Assembly: GCA_017526905.1 (NCBI GenBank) | Contig: JAFXQT010000004.1 | Location: 1 to 41,558 of the forward strand | DNA from: Bacteroidaceae bacterium | GTDB taxonomy: Bacteria; Bacteroidota; Bacteroidia; Bacteroidales; Bacteroidaceae | Direction of reading: 5' to 3' | DNA: 41,558 nucleotides | Shown: positions 1-7,559 of the stretch, piece after piece | How positions within the stretch are numbered: position 1 is the first letter of the stretch | Layout: every line of letters begins with the position of its first letter | The notes under the pieces: generated by a model | The model's database searches: none | Told to the model about the DNA's origin: nothing | Seen by the model: only the letters and a program-made list of their open reading frames with translations | Program-made: the position numbers and the translations under genes

Positions 1-264
1 ATCATGGAGCACAACCGTCTGTTCCAGCAGCAATCCACCGCCGAGCAGTTCTTCTACGAGTTCTTCGAAATCGTGGAACCGACGGCCACCGATGCCCAGT
101 GGATGTCAAGTCCCGCCCTACTCATGGCCATCAAGCAGCACGCCGGAGCCGCCTTCAAAGCACCCACCCCACAAATGTTCGGCCGCACCCTCTGCAACAT
201 CAAAGGACTCCGATGCAAGCGCCTCAACACCGGCCGCGTATTCTGTGTCCGACCCCGTTTTTGA
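1..264 (+). CDS. C-terminal fragment of a DUF3874/VirE-type protein (truncated by window edge)
   Basis: The reading frame is open to the left edge (an ATC codon precedes the first visible ATG), so this is probably the last ~87 codons of a longer gene. The tail contains an E-H-N-R-L-F-Q-Q-Q stretch, then a compact segment resembling the winged-helix-like DUF3874 end of Bacteroidota VirE/primase-helicase-type proteins (sequence W-M-S-S-P followed by P-T-P-Q-M-F-G-R-T-L). Such proteins are common on mobile or accessory islands in Bacteroidales. The assignment rests on my memory of the family's C-terminal pattern, not on a catalytic motif, so it is tentative. The stop codon is followed directly by an iterated ATCAC region and a large hairpin. 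Confidence 0.5.
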   Translation: MMEHNRLFQQQSTAEQFFYEFFEIVEPTATDAQWMSSPALLMAIKQHAGAAFKAPTPQMFGRTLCNIKGLRCKRLNTGRVFCVRPRF

Positions 265-274
265 CCCAATATCG

Positions 275-354
275 ATCACCAAATCACCTATAAATCACCC
301 CATCAATCACTCCTAATCACTTGGTATTCAGTACCGAGTGATTGAGTGATTGAT
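275..354. repeat. ATCAC iterons merging into a 23-bp hairpin
   Basis: ATCAC occurs at 275-279, 283-287, 293-297, 306-310 and 316-320, and as its complement GTGAT at 338-342 and 346-350. Bases 302-312 pair perfectly with 344-354 (11 bp). After a 2-base bulge (313-314), bases 315-326 pair with 332-343 (12 bp, one G-T wobble) around the loop TTCAG. The structure could terminate the upstream gene, but it has no T-run right after it. The roughly helical spacing of the iterons also suits a protein-binding array. Function is inferred; the pairing is read directly. Confidence 0.7.
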
Positions 355-467
355 ATTATCTGGCATAAAAACTATAAGTGTATTGAATAGATGTCCAAAA
401 TTATTTTACCATATCTTGTTTAGTAGGTAGAAAATACAACGTCAAATTGTGAACACCTACTTACTTG

Positions 468-498
468 AAAGGCCTGCGTTCTCACAACGCAGGCCTTT
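468..498. terminator. Bidirectional rho-independent terminator
   Basis: A perfect 13-bp inverted repeat (468-480 with 486-498; core GGCCTGCGTT) closes a 5-base loop. The stem ends are A-rich on one side and T-rich on the other, so it can act in both directions. It lies between the left-edge gene and the convergent lipoprotein gene. Confidence 0.8.
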
Positions 499-626
499 TG
501 CTGTCCGGTAATGTCCTTTGAGAGCACGCCGAAGGTGTGCCCTTTCAATAGCCAGAGGTCGAGCGCAGAGTACAGGCATGTCCGTCAGGCGTAGTATCCA
601 GCGCGCGAGAGGGAGTGATGGCGCAC

Positions 627-646
627 TGATTGGGGTGCCCCAATCA
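627..646 (-). terminator. Hairpin overlapping the lipoprotein stop codon
   Basis: TGATTGGGG (627-635) pairs perfectly with CCCCAATCA (638-646) around a two-base loop. The second arm contains the TGA stop codon of the minus-strand gene ending at 644. There is no U-tract downstream, so it may be an mRNA 3'-end stabiliser or a weak terminator rather than a classical one. Confidence 0.45.
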
Positions 647-1363
647 GTTGCCCTCTGCTTTGTTCTTGAAGGCCTCTTTGGTTGCCTCGATTTGCGCTTC
701 GGCTTGCTTGAAGGCCTCGCTTTCACGGTCCATGATGACGATCTTTTGCAACTTGGCCCAGCCGGCAGCATCATAGTCGCTGACGCTGATGTAAAATGCG
801 AAGGTGAAGGCCTTGCCCTCCTGGATGGGATAGTCGTTGAAGTTGATGCCCCTGGATGCTATAGCGATGGGGTTGCCGTCGCTGTCGAAGGCGACGGGTT
901 TCAGCGTCATAATCTGAGTGTGGTTGGACGCACCAGCAGTGAAGGTGCCGCTCACCCGTGCCTCGCGCTTGGCATCCAACTTGAAATTACCGTCGAGTTG
1001 CAAGGGCAGACCGTCGGCCAGTTCAGCAGGGATTTCCTTTCCCTCCAGCGTCTTCTCGATGGCAGGGAGGGTTTCCTTCTTGAATTTGGTGGTGTTGCCC
1101 TGGCCGATGTATTCCGACCAGAATTCACGGGCCTTTTCGGGGTCGCTCTTTTTCAGTTCGTCATACTTGGCCGAAGCAGCAGCCTCGGCAGCTTCAAAGT
1201 CGGCCACGGCCTTGGGCAGTTCGCCCAAAATGCCGTCGATAGGAAGGTCGGCGGCTTCGCTGACTGCGCTGCCGGCACCACTCCCGGTGCCACCGCAAGC
1301 CGTGAATACACATGCCATGAATGCCACTGCACCCAGCATCAAAAGATTTCTTGTTTGTTTCAT
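644..1363 (-). CDS. Putative lipoprotein of unknown function (239 aa)
   Basis: The N-terminus is a lipoprotein signal: K-Q-T-R, a hydrophobic core, then the lipobox F-T-A-C-G, so Cys23 is the predicted lipidation site. A Gly/Ser-rich tether follows, then an alpha-helical, Lys/Glu/Ala-rich segment (about residues 45-110), a beta-rich middle (about 120-200) and a charged helical C-terminus (about 205-239). The residues after Cys are G-G-T-G-S rather than acidic, so no surface-export signal is evident. I do not recognise the family. It lies 93 bases downstream of, and in the same direction as, the large secreted-protein gene, so the two may be co-transcribed and share regulation by the divergent AraC-type gene. 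Confidence 0.75.
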   Translation of the reverse strand: MKQTRNLLMLGAVAFMACVFTACGGTGSGAGSAVSEAADLPIDGILGELPKAVADFEAAEAAASAKYDELKKSDPEKAREFWSEYIGQGNTTKFKKETLPAIEKTLEGKEIPAELADGLPLQLDGNFKLDAKREARVSGTFTAGASNHTQIMTLKPVAFDSDGNPIAIASRGINFNDYPIQEGKAFTFAFYISVSDYDAAGWAKLQKIVIMDRESEAFKQAEAQIEATKEAFKNKAEGN

Positions 1364-1406
1364 AATGGTTGTTGAATTAAAGTTAATAATTTACAATTCG
1401 GGAGTT

Positions 1407-1440
1407 CTTCGCAAGCGAAGCGTCCTTCGGCCGAGCGAAA
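1407..1440. repeat. Small dispersed palindromic repeat (copy 1)
   Basis: CTTCGC (1407-1412) and GCGAAG (1415-1420) form a short hairpin. The next 19 bases (1422-1440) recur with one mismatch at 5824-5842. It lies in the 93-base gap between two minus-strand genes, where it could modulate read-through. Confidence 0.55.
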
Positions 1441-1456
1441 GGGGGGAGTTAAAGAG

Positions 1457-4447
1457 TTACTTCTGCTGCACAAACTTGCCTGCAAGAGACTTCAGTCCGG
1501 CAATGCCCCTCGGGTTGTGCACCACGACGAAGCCTGCGCCAGAGCTTTCCACCATCCAGACGTTGTCCATACTGTCGATATAGATGTTGCTTGCTGTTTC
1601 AACGGTCAGAGGCAGCTTTCGGCCAACGTTGATGCCGGTGGAGAGTTTCTTCATCAGTGTTGGAGCGTTGCCCGCCACATTGAAGCGGGCAAAGCGGTTC
1701 AGGTTGCCGTCGCTAATGTAAGCAAAGCCCGTTCCGCTGCCGGCAAGTGCTCCATCGTACAGTTTGAGGCCGTTGCCGGCCAGGCTGGCCGTTTCCGCCC
1801 ATTTGAACGTCTTGGCATCCGTCTTCATCACTTTCCTGCCGCCGGCGATATAGATGTCGACACCTATCTGGCAGATGGCAATAGGATGGTCCTGGAGCAG
1901 CTCGCCTATCTCGGCGGTATTGGTGGCGTCGCCATCGGTGTTGCCGTTGTTGCGATAGACAAGGACGCGGAAGTTGTTCACGCCGAAGAAATCGCCATCG
2001 TCGGTAACGAGGAAGTCCTCAAAGCCGTCGTGGAACGTCTTGACCAGCTTGTTGCCTTCCTTCAAGTCGAACACATAGTTGTGGCAGTTCTGGCCCGCGT
2101 AGGCTAAGAAGCGGCCGTTGGGCGAAAGCACAATCTTCTTGAAGCTGTCCATGAAGCCACGGTCTATGGCATGGATCAATTCAGACGTCTGCACATCCTT
2201 GCCGTTGTAGCGCACCACTCCCCGGCCCTCCACGTCGAGATAAAGGTCGTTGCCGTGGGCACCGATGCTGATGATGGCCGGACGGTCGGCCTTCCGCTTG
2301 CCCGGCACCACTTCGGAGAGTTGGCCCGACGACTTGTCGATGGCCAGCACGGCATTGTCCTCATAGGAGGCTTGCATGAAATAAATGTATCTGTCATTCT
2401 CGGCGAATGGCTTTTCGATGCTGGCGTGATTGAGCTGCCCAATCACAGCATACTTGCTGCTTGAGTGGGTCGTCGGGGCCCCAGCCAATTCTTCCGTTGG
2501 TGGCTCTTGGCCGATGACGGGCGGATTAGGCTCGCCAATGGGCGGATTAGGCTCGCCAATGGGCGGATCGGAGATATAGACGGGCGGCTCCGGGGCCTCG
2601 GTGGGTGGTTGCTGCCCGCCGGTGCCTGTGTCGTCGCCTGGTGATATGAGGCACTGTATGCTGATACACACCGTATCGCCGCACAGTTCAATGGCTGGGT
2701 CTTGGGGTGTCCCCACAAAGGTGGCCACACACTTCTCCTTCCCGGGCGGGGTGGGTTTCTTCAGGTGGAAATGTTGCTTGAAGTAGTCGATCATGTCGCG
2801 GTGTTCAAACATCGACGCCAGGGTGGTATTGCCGGTTGTGGGGTCTGCATAGCCCATGAAACTGCTGATAGCCTTGACGGCCGACTGGGCAGCGGCCTCG
2901 TATTTGCCCTTGGGATTGCTGATGTCGGAATAGCAGAACACCACGCCTACCAGTTTGTCATAGTCTTGGTCATAATAGAAGTAGTTGTCGAGCACAATCT
3001 CAATATTAGCGCCAGCCATGAGCGAGAGCCACGAGTTGCTCAGGTCGATTTTGTTGACGATGCGGCCGCCTTCGTGCCCATTGAACATCAGTTCCTCCGG
3101 CTTTCCCTGCTTGATGGCGTCTTTCCATGTGGCGCTGGTCGTATGCGGTATGTTGGCTCTGGTCAGTTCGCGGCTGAACTTCTCGCGCATGCCCTCTTCC
3201 AGGGCTGCCCACAAGCCGAGGATGGACGACGAATAGAGCATGGTGGTCATCATGGCGGCTTGCGCCGACTCCTGACCGTCGAACACAAACACGGTGGTGC
3301 GTGTCTGACGGCCGAAGAAGAGATTGAGCAGATGCTCGTACTGCTTCAGCCCCCCATCCAGCTGGCCTGTCTTGACTGGTGTGGCATACTTGGAGGAGGA
3401 GATGCTCATCATGCGCGACCGCAAGGCTGGATAGGTGTATTCGGGGAACGACTCGATGGTACCGTCGGGGTTGTCGAAATAGAAATAGGCGGTTTCAAGA
3501 CTGCCCTGCTTCCTTGTGGGGGTGCCTGCGGCAGACGGACCGCTATTGCCCACCGGAGCTGTGGCCTGTCCGCTGCCTACGTCCAGGCCGCCGCTAACGT
3601 CCTGCCTGTTGCGACCGCTGTCGGTTCCCTGGTGGCTGGGCGTTGCCGCCTCCTGACCGCTGTTTTGACCTGTGGCCGGGGTTTGACTGAGCAACTGGGA
3701 CACCTCTTCGGGGCTGTGCCCTTCCGCCAGCAACACTTTGGCCAGTTCAAGGCGGGCCTCGTTCTGTGTGCGGTTGGCCTCCTTCTGGGCATTGTACTTG
3801 TCCATCGCACGTTTGTAGAAGAAGTCGGCTATGTTCTCGGTCAGTTCGTTGTAGCCGTCGGAAACCAAGTCGCCCAGGCTGGGGATGTTTGTCAGCCTGC
3901 TCAACTCCTCGAGCGTGCTGACAGGGATAATCGGGTTTTGGGTCTGTTTGGCGGCATTAAGGGCTTCGTCGAAGCAGATGCCGATGCCGTTCTTCACATC
4001 GCGGGTGACCAGATCGACAGCCCTGCCTATCAACTTCGCGCCGCCTTTGGAAAGGAAATCATCGATCTTGGCTATGCCGGAGGGATTCTGGTTGAATTTC
4101 TTGTACTCTTCGCGGTAGCTGAGCACTTTATCACTGTCGAGGGCTATATTCGACTTCTTTGTCTGCCCATTGACTGTTTGTGTCACCGTGACCGAACGGG
4201 TGCCGGCATACTGGAAGTCGACAGTAGCCACGCTGTTGACCATCTCAGAGGGGAAGCCATAGCTGTTGACTTTGATCAGCGTCTGGTCCCTGCCGGAATA
4301 GATAATCTTGTCCACAGCGTTGCCATAGCCAAAGGCAACGGTGGTAAGCAGGTTGTTGGTCTTGTCGTAGCCCAGCTCCCGGTGGGGCTGTTGGGCCTGG
4401 GCGCTGATAAAGAAGAAACTCAGCAGGGTCAGTAACGTGGTTCGCAT
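1457..4447 (-). CDS. Large secreted multidomain protein with propeller-like C-terminus (996 aa)
   Basis: A Sec signal peptide (M-R-T-T-L-L-T-L-L-S core ending S-A-Q-A-Q, about residues 1-19) starts the protein. Residues about 20-260 form an unknown domain. A Gly/Ser/Thr/Gln linker (about 262-310) leads to a second unknown domain (about 315-600), which contains repeated aromatic/Asp segments such as Y-F-Y-Y-D-Q-D-Y-D and paired cysteines near its end. A Pro-rich linker (about 605-660) is built on a 7-residue P-I-G-E-P-N-P repeat. The last ~335 residues have repeated I-Y-I/D-L-Y strand motifs typical of a beta-propeller or YncE-like fold. No catalytic motif is clear. The ATG at 4447 is preceded by a 220-base region shared with a divergent AraC-type regulator gene. 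Likely envelope or extracellular; function unknown. Confidence 0.75.
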   Translation of the reverse strand: MRTTLLTLLSFFFISAQAQQPHRELGYDKTNNLLTTVAFGYGNAVDKIIYSGRDQTLIKVNSYGFPSEMVNSVATVDFQYAGTRSVTVTQTVNGQTKKSNIALDSDKVLSYREEYKKFNQNPSGIAKIDDFLSKGGAKLIGRAVDLVTRDVKNGIGICFDEALNAAKQTQNPIIPVSTLEELSRLTNIPSLGDLVSDGYNELTENIADFFYKRAMDKYNAQKEANRTQNEARLELAKVLLAEGHSPEEVSQLLSQTPATGQNSGQEAATPSHQGTDSGRNRQDVSGGLDVGSGQATAPVGNSGPSAAGTPTRKQGSLETAYFYFDNPDGTIESFPEYTYPALRSRMMSISSSKYATPVKTGQLDGGLKQYEHLLNLFFGRQTRTTVFVFDGQESAQAAMMTTMLYSSSILGLWAALEEGMREKFSRELTRANIPHTTSATWKDAIKQGKPEELMFNGHEGGRIVNKIDLSNSWLSLMAGANIEIVLDNYFYYDQDYDKLVGVVFCYSDISNPKGKYEAAAQSAVKAISSFMGYADPTTGNTTLASMFEHRDMIDYFKQHFHLKKPTPPGKEKCVATFVGTPQDPAIELCGDTVCISIQCLISPGDDTGTGGQQPPTEAPEPPVYISDPPIGEPNPPIGEPNPPVIGQEPPTEELAGAPTTHSSSKYAVIGQLNHASIEKPFAENDRYIYFMQASYEDNAVLAIDKSSGQLSEVVPGKRKADRPAIISIGAHGNDLYLDVEGRGVVRYNGKDVQTSELIHAIDRGFMDSFKKIVLSPNGRFLAYAGQNCHNYVFDLKEGNKLVKTFHDGFEDFLVTDDGDFFGVNNFRVLVYRNNGNTDGDATNTAEIGELLQDHPIAICQIGVDIYIAGGRKVMKTDAKTFKWAETASLAGNGLKLYDGALAGSGTGFAYISDGNLNRFARFNVAGNAPTLMKKLSTGINVGRKLPLTVETASNIYIDSMDNVWMVESSGAGFVVVHNPRGIAGLKSLAGKFVQQK
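2519..2568 (-). repeat. 21-bp in-frame tandem repeat encoding a proline linker
   Basis: A 21-base unit occurs twice without mismatch (2519-2539 and 2540-2560), and a third partial copy begins at 2561. Each unit encodes seven residues (P-I-G-E-P-N-P). Copy-number change would alter linker length without a frameshift. Confidence 0.8.
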
Positions 4448-4529
4448 AGTGGTGTAGTTTTGAGTTCTGCTGACAAAGCTATTGGAATTTGTGCAAACAG
4501 CTCACATTTTTCGCACGGCTGCATGACTC

Positions 4530-4600
4530 AATGCGTCAAAGTATTGCCATATTGACGCATTTTTGGCGTATTGAAACGCGTTTTTGTCGGATTGACGCAC
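4530..4600. promoter_or_regulatory. TTGACGCA boxes: likely operator array of the AraC-type regulator
   Basis: AATGCGTCAA (4530-4539) is the perfect inverse of TTGACGCATT (4552-4561). A degenerate direct copy, TTGAAACGCG, starts at 4571 and another exact TTGACGCA at 4592-4599. The direct copies are 19-21 bases apart, two helical turns, each followed by a T-run. They lie between the divergent genes starting at 4447 (minus) and 4668 (plus). AraC-family proteins typically bind such direct repeats, so auto- and cross-regulation by the adjacent regulator is the simplest reading. This is inference. Confidence 0.6.
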
Positions 4601-4630
4601 GCTGAGGGGCAGCTATCAAAAGAAATGTGC

Positions 4631-4638
4631 TACATTTG
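4631..4638 (+). promoter_or_regulatory. -7 promoter box of the AraC-type gene
   Basis: TACATTTG matches the Bacteroidota -7 consensus TAnnTTTG and lies 29 bases before the start codon. No clean -33 TTTG is present, which fits a promoter that depends on an activator bound at the upstream TTGACGCA boxes. Confidence 0.55.
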
Positions 4639-4667
4639 CAGCAAACTTTTCGAACAGTTCAGCAGAC

Positions 4668-5702
4668 ATGAACAACATCACAGCATTTACCATAGGGGTT
4701 GCGGCAGCCTTCTTTGCCATCTTTTCCATCAACATCCTGTTCTGGCGCAAAAACCAATCGCGGTTCCAGACTGTCCTGGGCTGTATCATGGCAGTGTGGT
4801 GCCTGTGGATGCTGAAAGACATGGTGCTGACTTATCCTGGCATGTACAGGAAAGAGGTGCTCGACTGGATCCTCATCATCGACGGATGGTCGGCACTGAC
4901 CTATATGGTGCTTATCTGCGAGGTCGTCATGCCTGGGTGGCTGACATGGGGCAAGCTGACGCTCTCAGCCATCCCTTTCGCAGCGTTCACCATGGCTTAT
5001 AGCTTGTGGCAGCACCCGATGGTCATCTACGCATACGTCGGCTTCCTGTGGTGCTTTTCATGGACCATTGTCATTGTTGGCTATGTGAAGATGAAGAAGA
5101 CGCTGGCCTATCTATACGACAATTACTCCAACACCGACAGGATCGACGTGTCATGGTTGCGCCCTGTGTTTTTCTTCTGTATCGTGGGGCAGCTGCTGTG
5201 GTTGGCTGTGTCATTCTGGGCATCGCCCGTAGCCGACACTGCCTATTATGTGGTGGCTATGGCACTGTGGCTCTTGGTGCTCTACAAATGTTGGGACTTC
5301 CGCCCTGTCCGCATCGCGGCCGATCCGCTTGGGCAGGAAGTGGCCAAAAACAAGAAAGCGACAGCACTGCCCGAAGGCGTACTGGAGCAAGTGGTGGAAG
5401 AGAACAGGCTGTATCTCAACAAGATGCTCACCGTAGCCGACCTGGCCAAAGCGCTCGGCACAAACCGCACCTATGTGAGCAGTTACCTCAGTCAGCAACT
5501 GGGGCTTACGTTCTACGATTACATCAACAAGTTGCGAATAGAACGGGTCAGCATCCCCCTGATCAAGGAACATCCGGAGTTTACGTTCGAGTACGTGGCC
5601 AATGAGAGTGGCTTTGCCTCCATCTCCACCTTCCGAAGGGCATTCCTAAAAATTACCGGACAGACGCCAAGCCAGTTCGCCGCAACCATGGAGACGAACT
5701 GA
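4668..5702 (+). CDS. Membrane-anchored AraC-family transcriptional regulator (344 aa)
   Basis: The N-terminal ~210 residues contain about seven hydrophobic segments (roughly residues 5-25, 35-55, 65-88, 96-112, 117-139, 161-185 and 190-208). The C-terminal ~105 residues form an AraC/XylS double helix-turn-helix, recognisable from L-T-V-A-D-L-A-K-A-L-G-T-N-R-T-Y-V-S-S and the second-HTH pattern G-F-A-S-I-S-T-F-R-R-A-F followed by G-Q-T-P-S-Q-F. Membrane-bound AraC regulators are common in Bacteroidota and presumably sense a signal through the membrane part. The gene is divergent from the secreted-protein/lipoprotein pair, and the shared region carries repeated TTGACGCA boxes, so those genes are its probable targets. 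The ATG at 4668 precedes the first transmembrane segment directly. Confidence 0.85.
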   Translation: MNNITAFTIGVAAAFFAIFSINILFWRKNQSRFQTVLGCIMAVWCLWMLKDMVLTYPGMYRKEVLDWILIIDGWSALTYMVLICEVVMPGWLTWGKLTLSAIPFAAFTMAYSLWQHPMVIYAYVGFLWCFSWTIVIVGYVKMKKTLAYLYDNYSNTDRIDVSWLRPVFFFCIVGQLLWLAVSFWASPVADTAYYVVAMALWLLVLYKCWDFRPVRIAADPLGQEVAKNKKATALPEGVLEQVVEENRLYLNKMLTVADLAKALGTNRTYVSSYLSQQLGLTFYDYINKLRIERVSIPLIKEHPEFTFEYVANESGFASISTFRRAFLKITGQTPSQFAATMETN

Positions 5703-6076
5703 CGATAGCTCAACAAGCACCCCACGCTCACGTACAGTGAACAAGCATCTTTTTAACATCTAAAGGCACTAAAAAACGGAAGCCTAAGGGGGAAGTCAAA
5801 ATGGAAGATCTTCAAGTATGAAGTGTCCTTTGGCCGAGCGAAAAAGGACAACACACCATGGGCAGACAGCATCCAGAGCTATCGTCCAGCATGCTCTTCC
5901 TCGTTTTCGTATCTTTAGATGTTATTCACGGCATGTTAGCCCCCCTTCCGTGGCTTCCGTGTTTTTAGATGTTACTCTACTGTGGCAAAGTATCTCTACT
6001 CTTTACTCTCTACTCTCTACTCTCTGCTCTCTACTCTTTACTCTCTACTCTCTGCTCTCTTATCACTGCCAGCAGC
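5703..6076. other. Gene-free region packed with repeats
   Basis: No credible ORF. TAACATCTAAAG (5754-5765) has its exact complement at 5913-5924, and a second copy of that complement core (TTTAGATGTTA) lies at 5964-5974. On the appropriate strand each is followed by a related C-G-G-A-A-G-C-C / G-rich segment, suggesting three degenerate copies of one element, one plus and two minus. The GTCCTT-GGCCGAGCGAAA element at 5824-5842 is the second copy of the repeat at 1422-1440, here closing with AAGGAC to make a hairpin. Confidence 0.6.
5993..6062. repeat. CTCTACT/CTCTGCT pyrimidine tandem repeat
   Basis: About ten imperfect heptamers (CTCTACT, CTTTACT, CTCTGCT) in succession. Similar pyrimidine-on-one-strand heptamer/nonamer tracts occur at 13903-13969, 15161-15238 and 19776-19840. 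Those three directly precede start codons; this one does not. Confidence 0.75.
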
Positions 6077-6115
6077 AAGGCCCCAAGACATTGCTGATGC
6101 ATGTCTCGGGGCCTT
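6077..6115. terminator. Terminator between repeat region and inositol-phosphate synthase gene
   Basis: AAGGCCCCAAGACA (6077-6090) pairs with 6102-6115, 14 bp with one G-T wobble, around an 11-base loop. It is followed on the plus strand by TTTTGC. It sits 31 bases downstream of the stop codon of the minus-strand gene ending at 6146 and probably ends that transcript. Confidence 0.7.
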
Positions 6116-6145
6116 TTGCTCTGTTATGTGTGCGAAGAGGAGGGC

Positions 6146-7474
6146 TTAGTCGATTTCCTCGTCGGCCTCGTAGCCGCCCATCTCGCGGATGGCATTCTTC
6201 AGCATGGTGTACTGCTGATAGAGGTGGTTAACGGCCTCCTCGCCCTGGGTGTAATCGTGCATGGGGCTCTTGAGGAAGAAGCTGAGGAAGCGCTGGGTGC
6301 CGTAGCGGCCGGCGCGTGCAGCCAGGTCGGAAAGCAGGCAGAGGTCCAGGCAGAGGGGAGCTGCGAGGATGCTGTCGCGGCAGAGGAAGTTAATCTTGAT
6401 CTGCATGGGATAGCCCATCCAGCCGAAGATGTCGATGTTGTCCCAGCCTTCCTTGTTGTCGTTGCGGGGCGGATAGTAGTTGATGCGCACCTTGTGGTAG
6501 TACTGCGTGTCCTCGTCGTTGCCGTGGCCGTAGAGGTCAGGCTGCACATCGGGCTTGAGGATGGTCTCGAGGGTAGAGAGCTTGCTGACCTCCTTGGTGC
6601 GGAAGTTGGCGGGCTCGTCGAGCACCAGTCCGTCGCGGTTGCCCAGGATGTTGGTGGAGAACCAGCCGCTCAGTCCGAGGCAACGGGTGCCGATGATGGG
6701 TGCGAAGCCGCTCTTGACCAGTGTCTGACCGGTCTTGAAGTCCTTGCCGGCGATGGGCATCTTGGTCTTTTCGGACAGTTCCCACATAGCGGGGAAATCG
6801 ACCGTGGTGTTGGGAGCGCCCATGATGAAGGGAGCGCCTTCGGTGAGGGCTGCATAGGCGTAGCACATGGAGGGTGCGATATGCTCGCGGTCGTCGGCCT
6901 TCATAGCAGCCTCGAGATCGGCGAGGTGGTAGTGCACCTTCTCACAAACAGGCACATAGATTTCGGTAGAAGCGGCCCAGAGCACCACAATGCGGTTGCA
7001 GCCCTTCTCGGCCTTGAAGCGGCGGATGTCCTCGCGGAGGGCCTCAACCATCTCCCAGCGGGTCTTGCAGTCCTTGACGTTGTCGCCGTCCAGACGCTTG
7101 GCGTAGTTCTTGTCGAAAGCGGCCTTCATGGGCACAATCTGCTCCAGCTCGTCGCGCACGGGTTCGATGTCCTTTTCCTTGAGCACCTCGGCATACATAG
7201 CAGCCTGATAGGCGTTGGCGGGATAGACGTCCCAGCAGCCGAACACGATGTCGTTCAGGTCGGCCAGGGGTACGATGTCCTTGTAGTGAAGATACTTCTT
7301 GTCTGCACCGCGACCGATGCGAATCTTGTCATACTGTGTCATGCTACCGATAGGCTTGGCCAGACCCTTGCGAGTCATAAGCACGCCCGTCATGAACGTA
7401 GTGGCAACGGCACCGTTGCCCACAACCATAATGCCCAGCTTACCTTCAGCGGGGCGGACGTTAGAATTAGTCAT
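6146..7474 (-). CDS. Inositol-3-phosphate synthase (myo-inositol-1-phosphate synthase)
   Basis: This enzyme converts glucose-6-phosphate to 1D-myo-inositol 3-phosphate with catalytic NAD (EC 5.5.1.4). The N-terminal NAD-binding motif G-N-G-A-V-A-T-T-F is at residues 19-27. The family-specific segments G-L-A-K-P-I-G-S-M-T-Q (about 38-48), P-L-A-D-L-N-D-I-V-F-G (about 69-79) and W-F-S-T-N-I-L-G-N-R-D-G with K-E-V-S-K-L-S in the C-terminal third are all present. At 442 aa it is full length for bacterial members. It has its own -7/-33 promoter in the 85-base gap after the PAP2 gene, but runs in the same direction as the lipid enzymes upstream. Context says its product feeds phosphatidylinositol-type lipid synthesis. 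Confidence 0.95.
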   Translation of the reverse strand: MTNSNVRPAEGKLGIMVVGNGAVATTFMTGVLMTRKGLAKPIGSMTQYDKIRIGRGADKKYLHYKDIVPLADLNDIVFGCWDVYPANAYQAAMYAEVLKEKDIEPVRDELEQIVPMKAAFDKNYAKRLDGDNVKDCKTRWEMVEALREDIRRFKAEKGCNRIVVLWAASTEIYVPVCEKVHYHLADLEAAMKADDREHIAPSMCYAYAALTEGAPFIMGAPNTTVDFPAMWELSEKTKMPIAGKDFKTGQTLVKSGFAPIIGTRCLGLSGWFSTNILGNRDGLVLDEPANFRTKEVSKLSTLETILKPDVQPDLYGHGNDEDTQYYHKVRINYYPPRNDNKEGWDNIDIFGWMGYPMQIKINFLCRDSILAAPLCLDLCLLSDLAARAGRYGTQRFLSFFLKSPMHDYTQGEEAVNHLYQQYTMLKNAIREMGGYEADEEID

Positions 7475-7525
7475 TTCGTTGTTATATTAGTAGATGTTAA
7501 GTTTCAATGTTTTAGAAAGCGGCTG

Positions 7526-7556
7526 CAAAGTTATGACTTTTTGAGTAAACCACAAA
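7526..7556 (-). promoter_or_regulatory. Promoter of the inositol-phosphate synthase gene
   Basis: On the minus strand TTTG (complement of 7553-7556), a 19-base spacer and TAACTTTG (complement of 7526-7533) match the Bacteroidota -33/-7 consensus. The predicted start gives a leader of about 45-50 bases before the ATG at 7474. Confidence 0.75.
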
Positions 7557-7559
7557 TCT

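Larger units (their letters stand above)
265..643. other. Intergenic region with iterons, hairpin and terminator
   Basis: No credible gene. The first 90 bases hold repeated ATCAC motifs that end in a long inverted repeat. An AT-rich stretch follows (about 355-460), then a strong bidirectional terminator (468-498). The remainder up to the lipoprotein stop codon is GC-rich sequence without recognisable signals apart from the hairpin over the stop codon. Confidence 0.6.

Noticed and set aside
2702-4435. 577-codon plus-strand frame opposite the secreted-protein gene
   Set aside because: Antisense shadow with no signal, domain or promoter.
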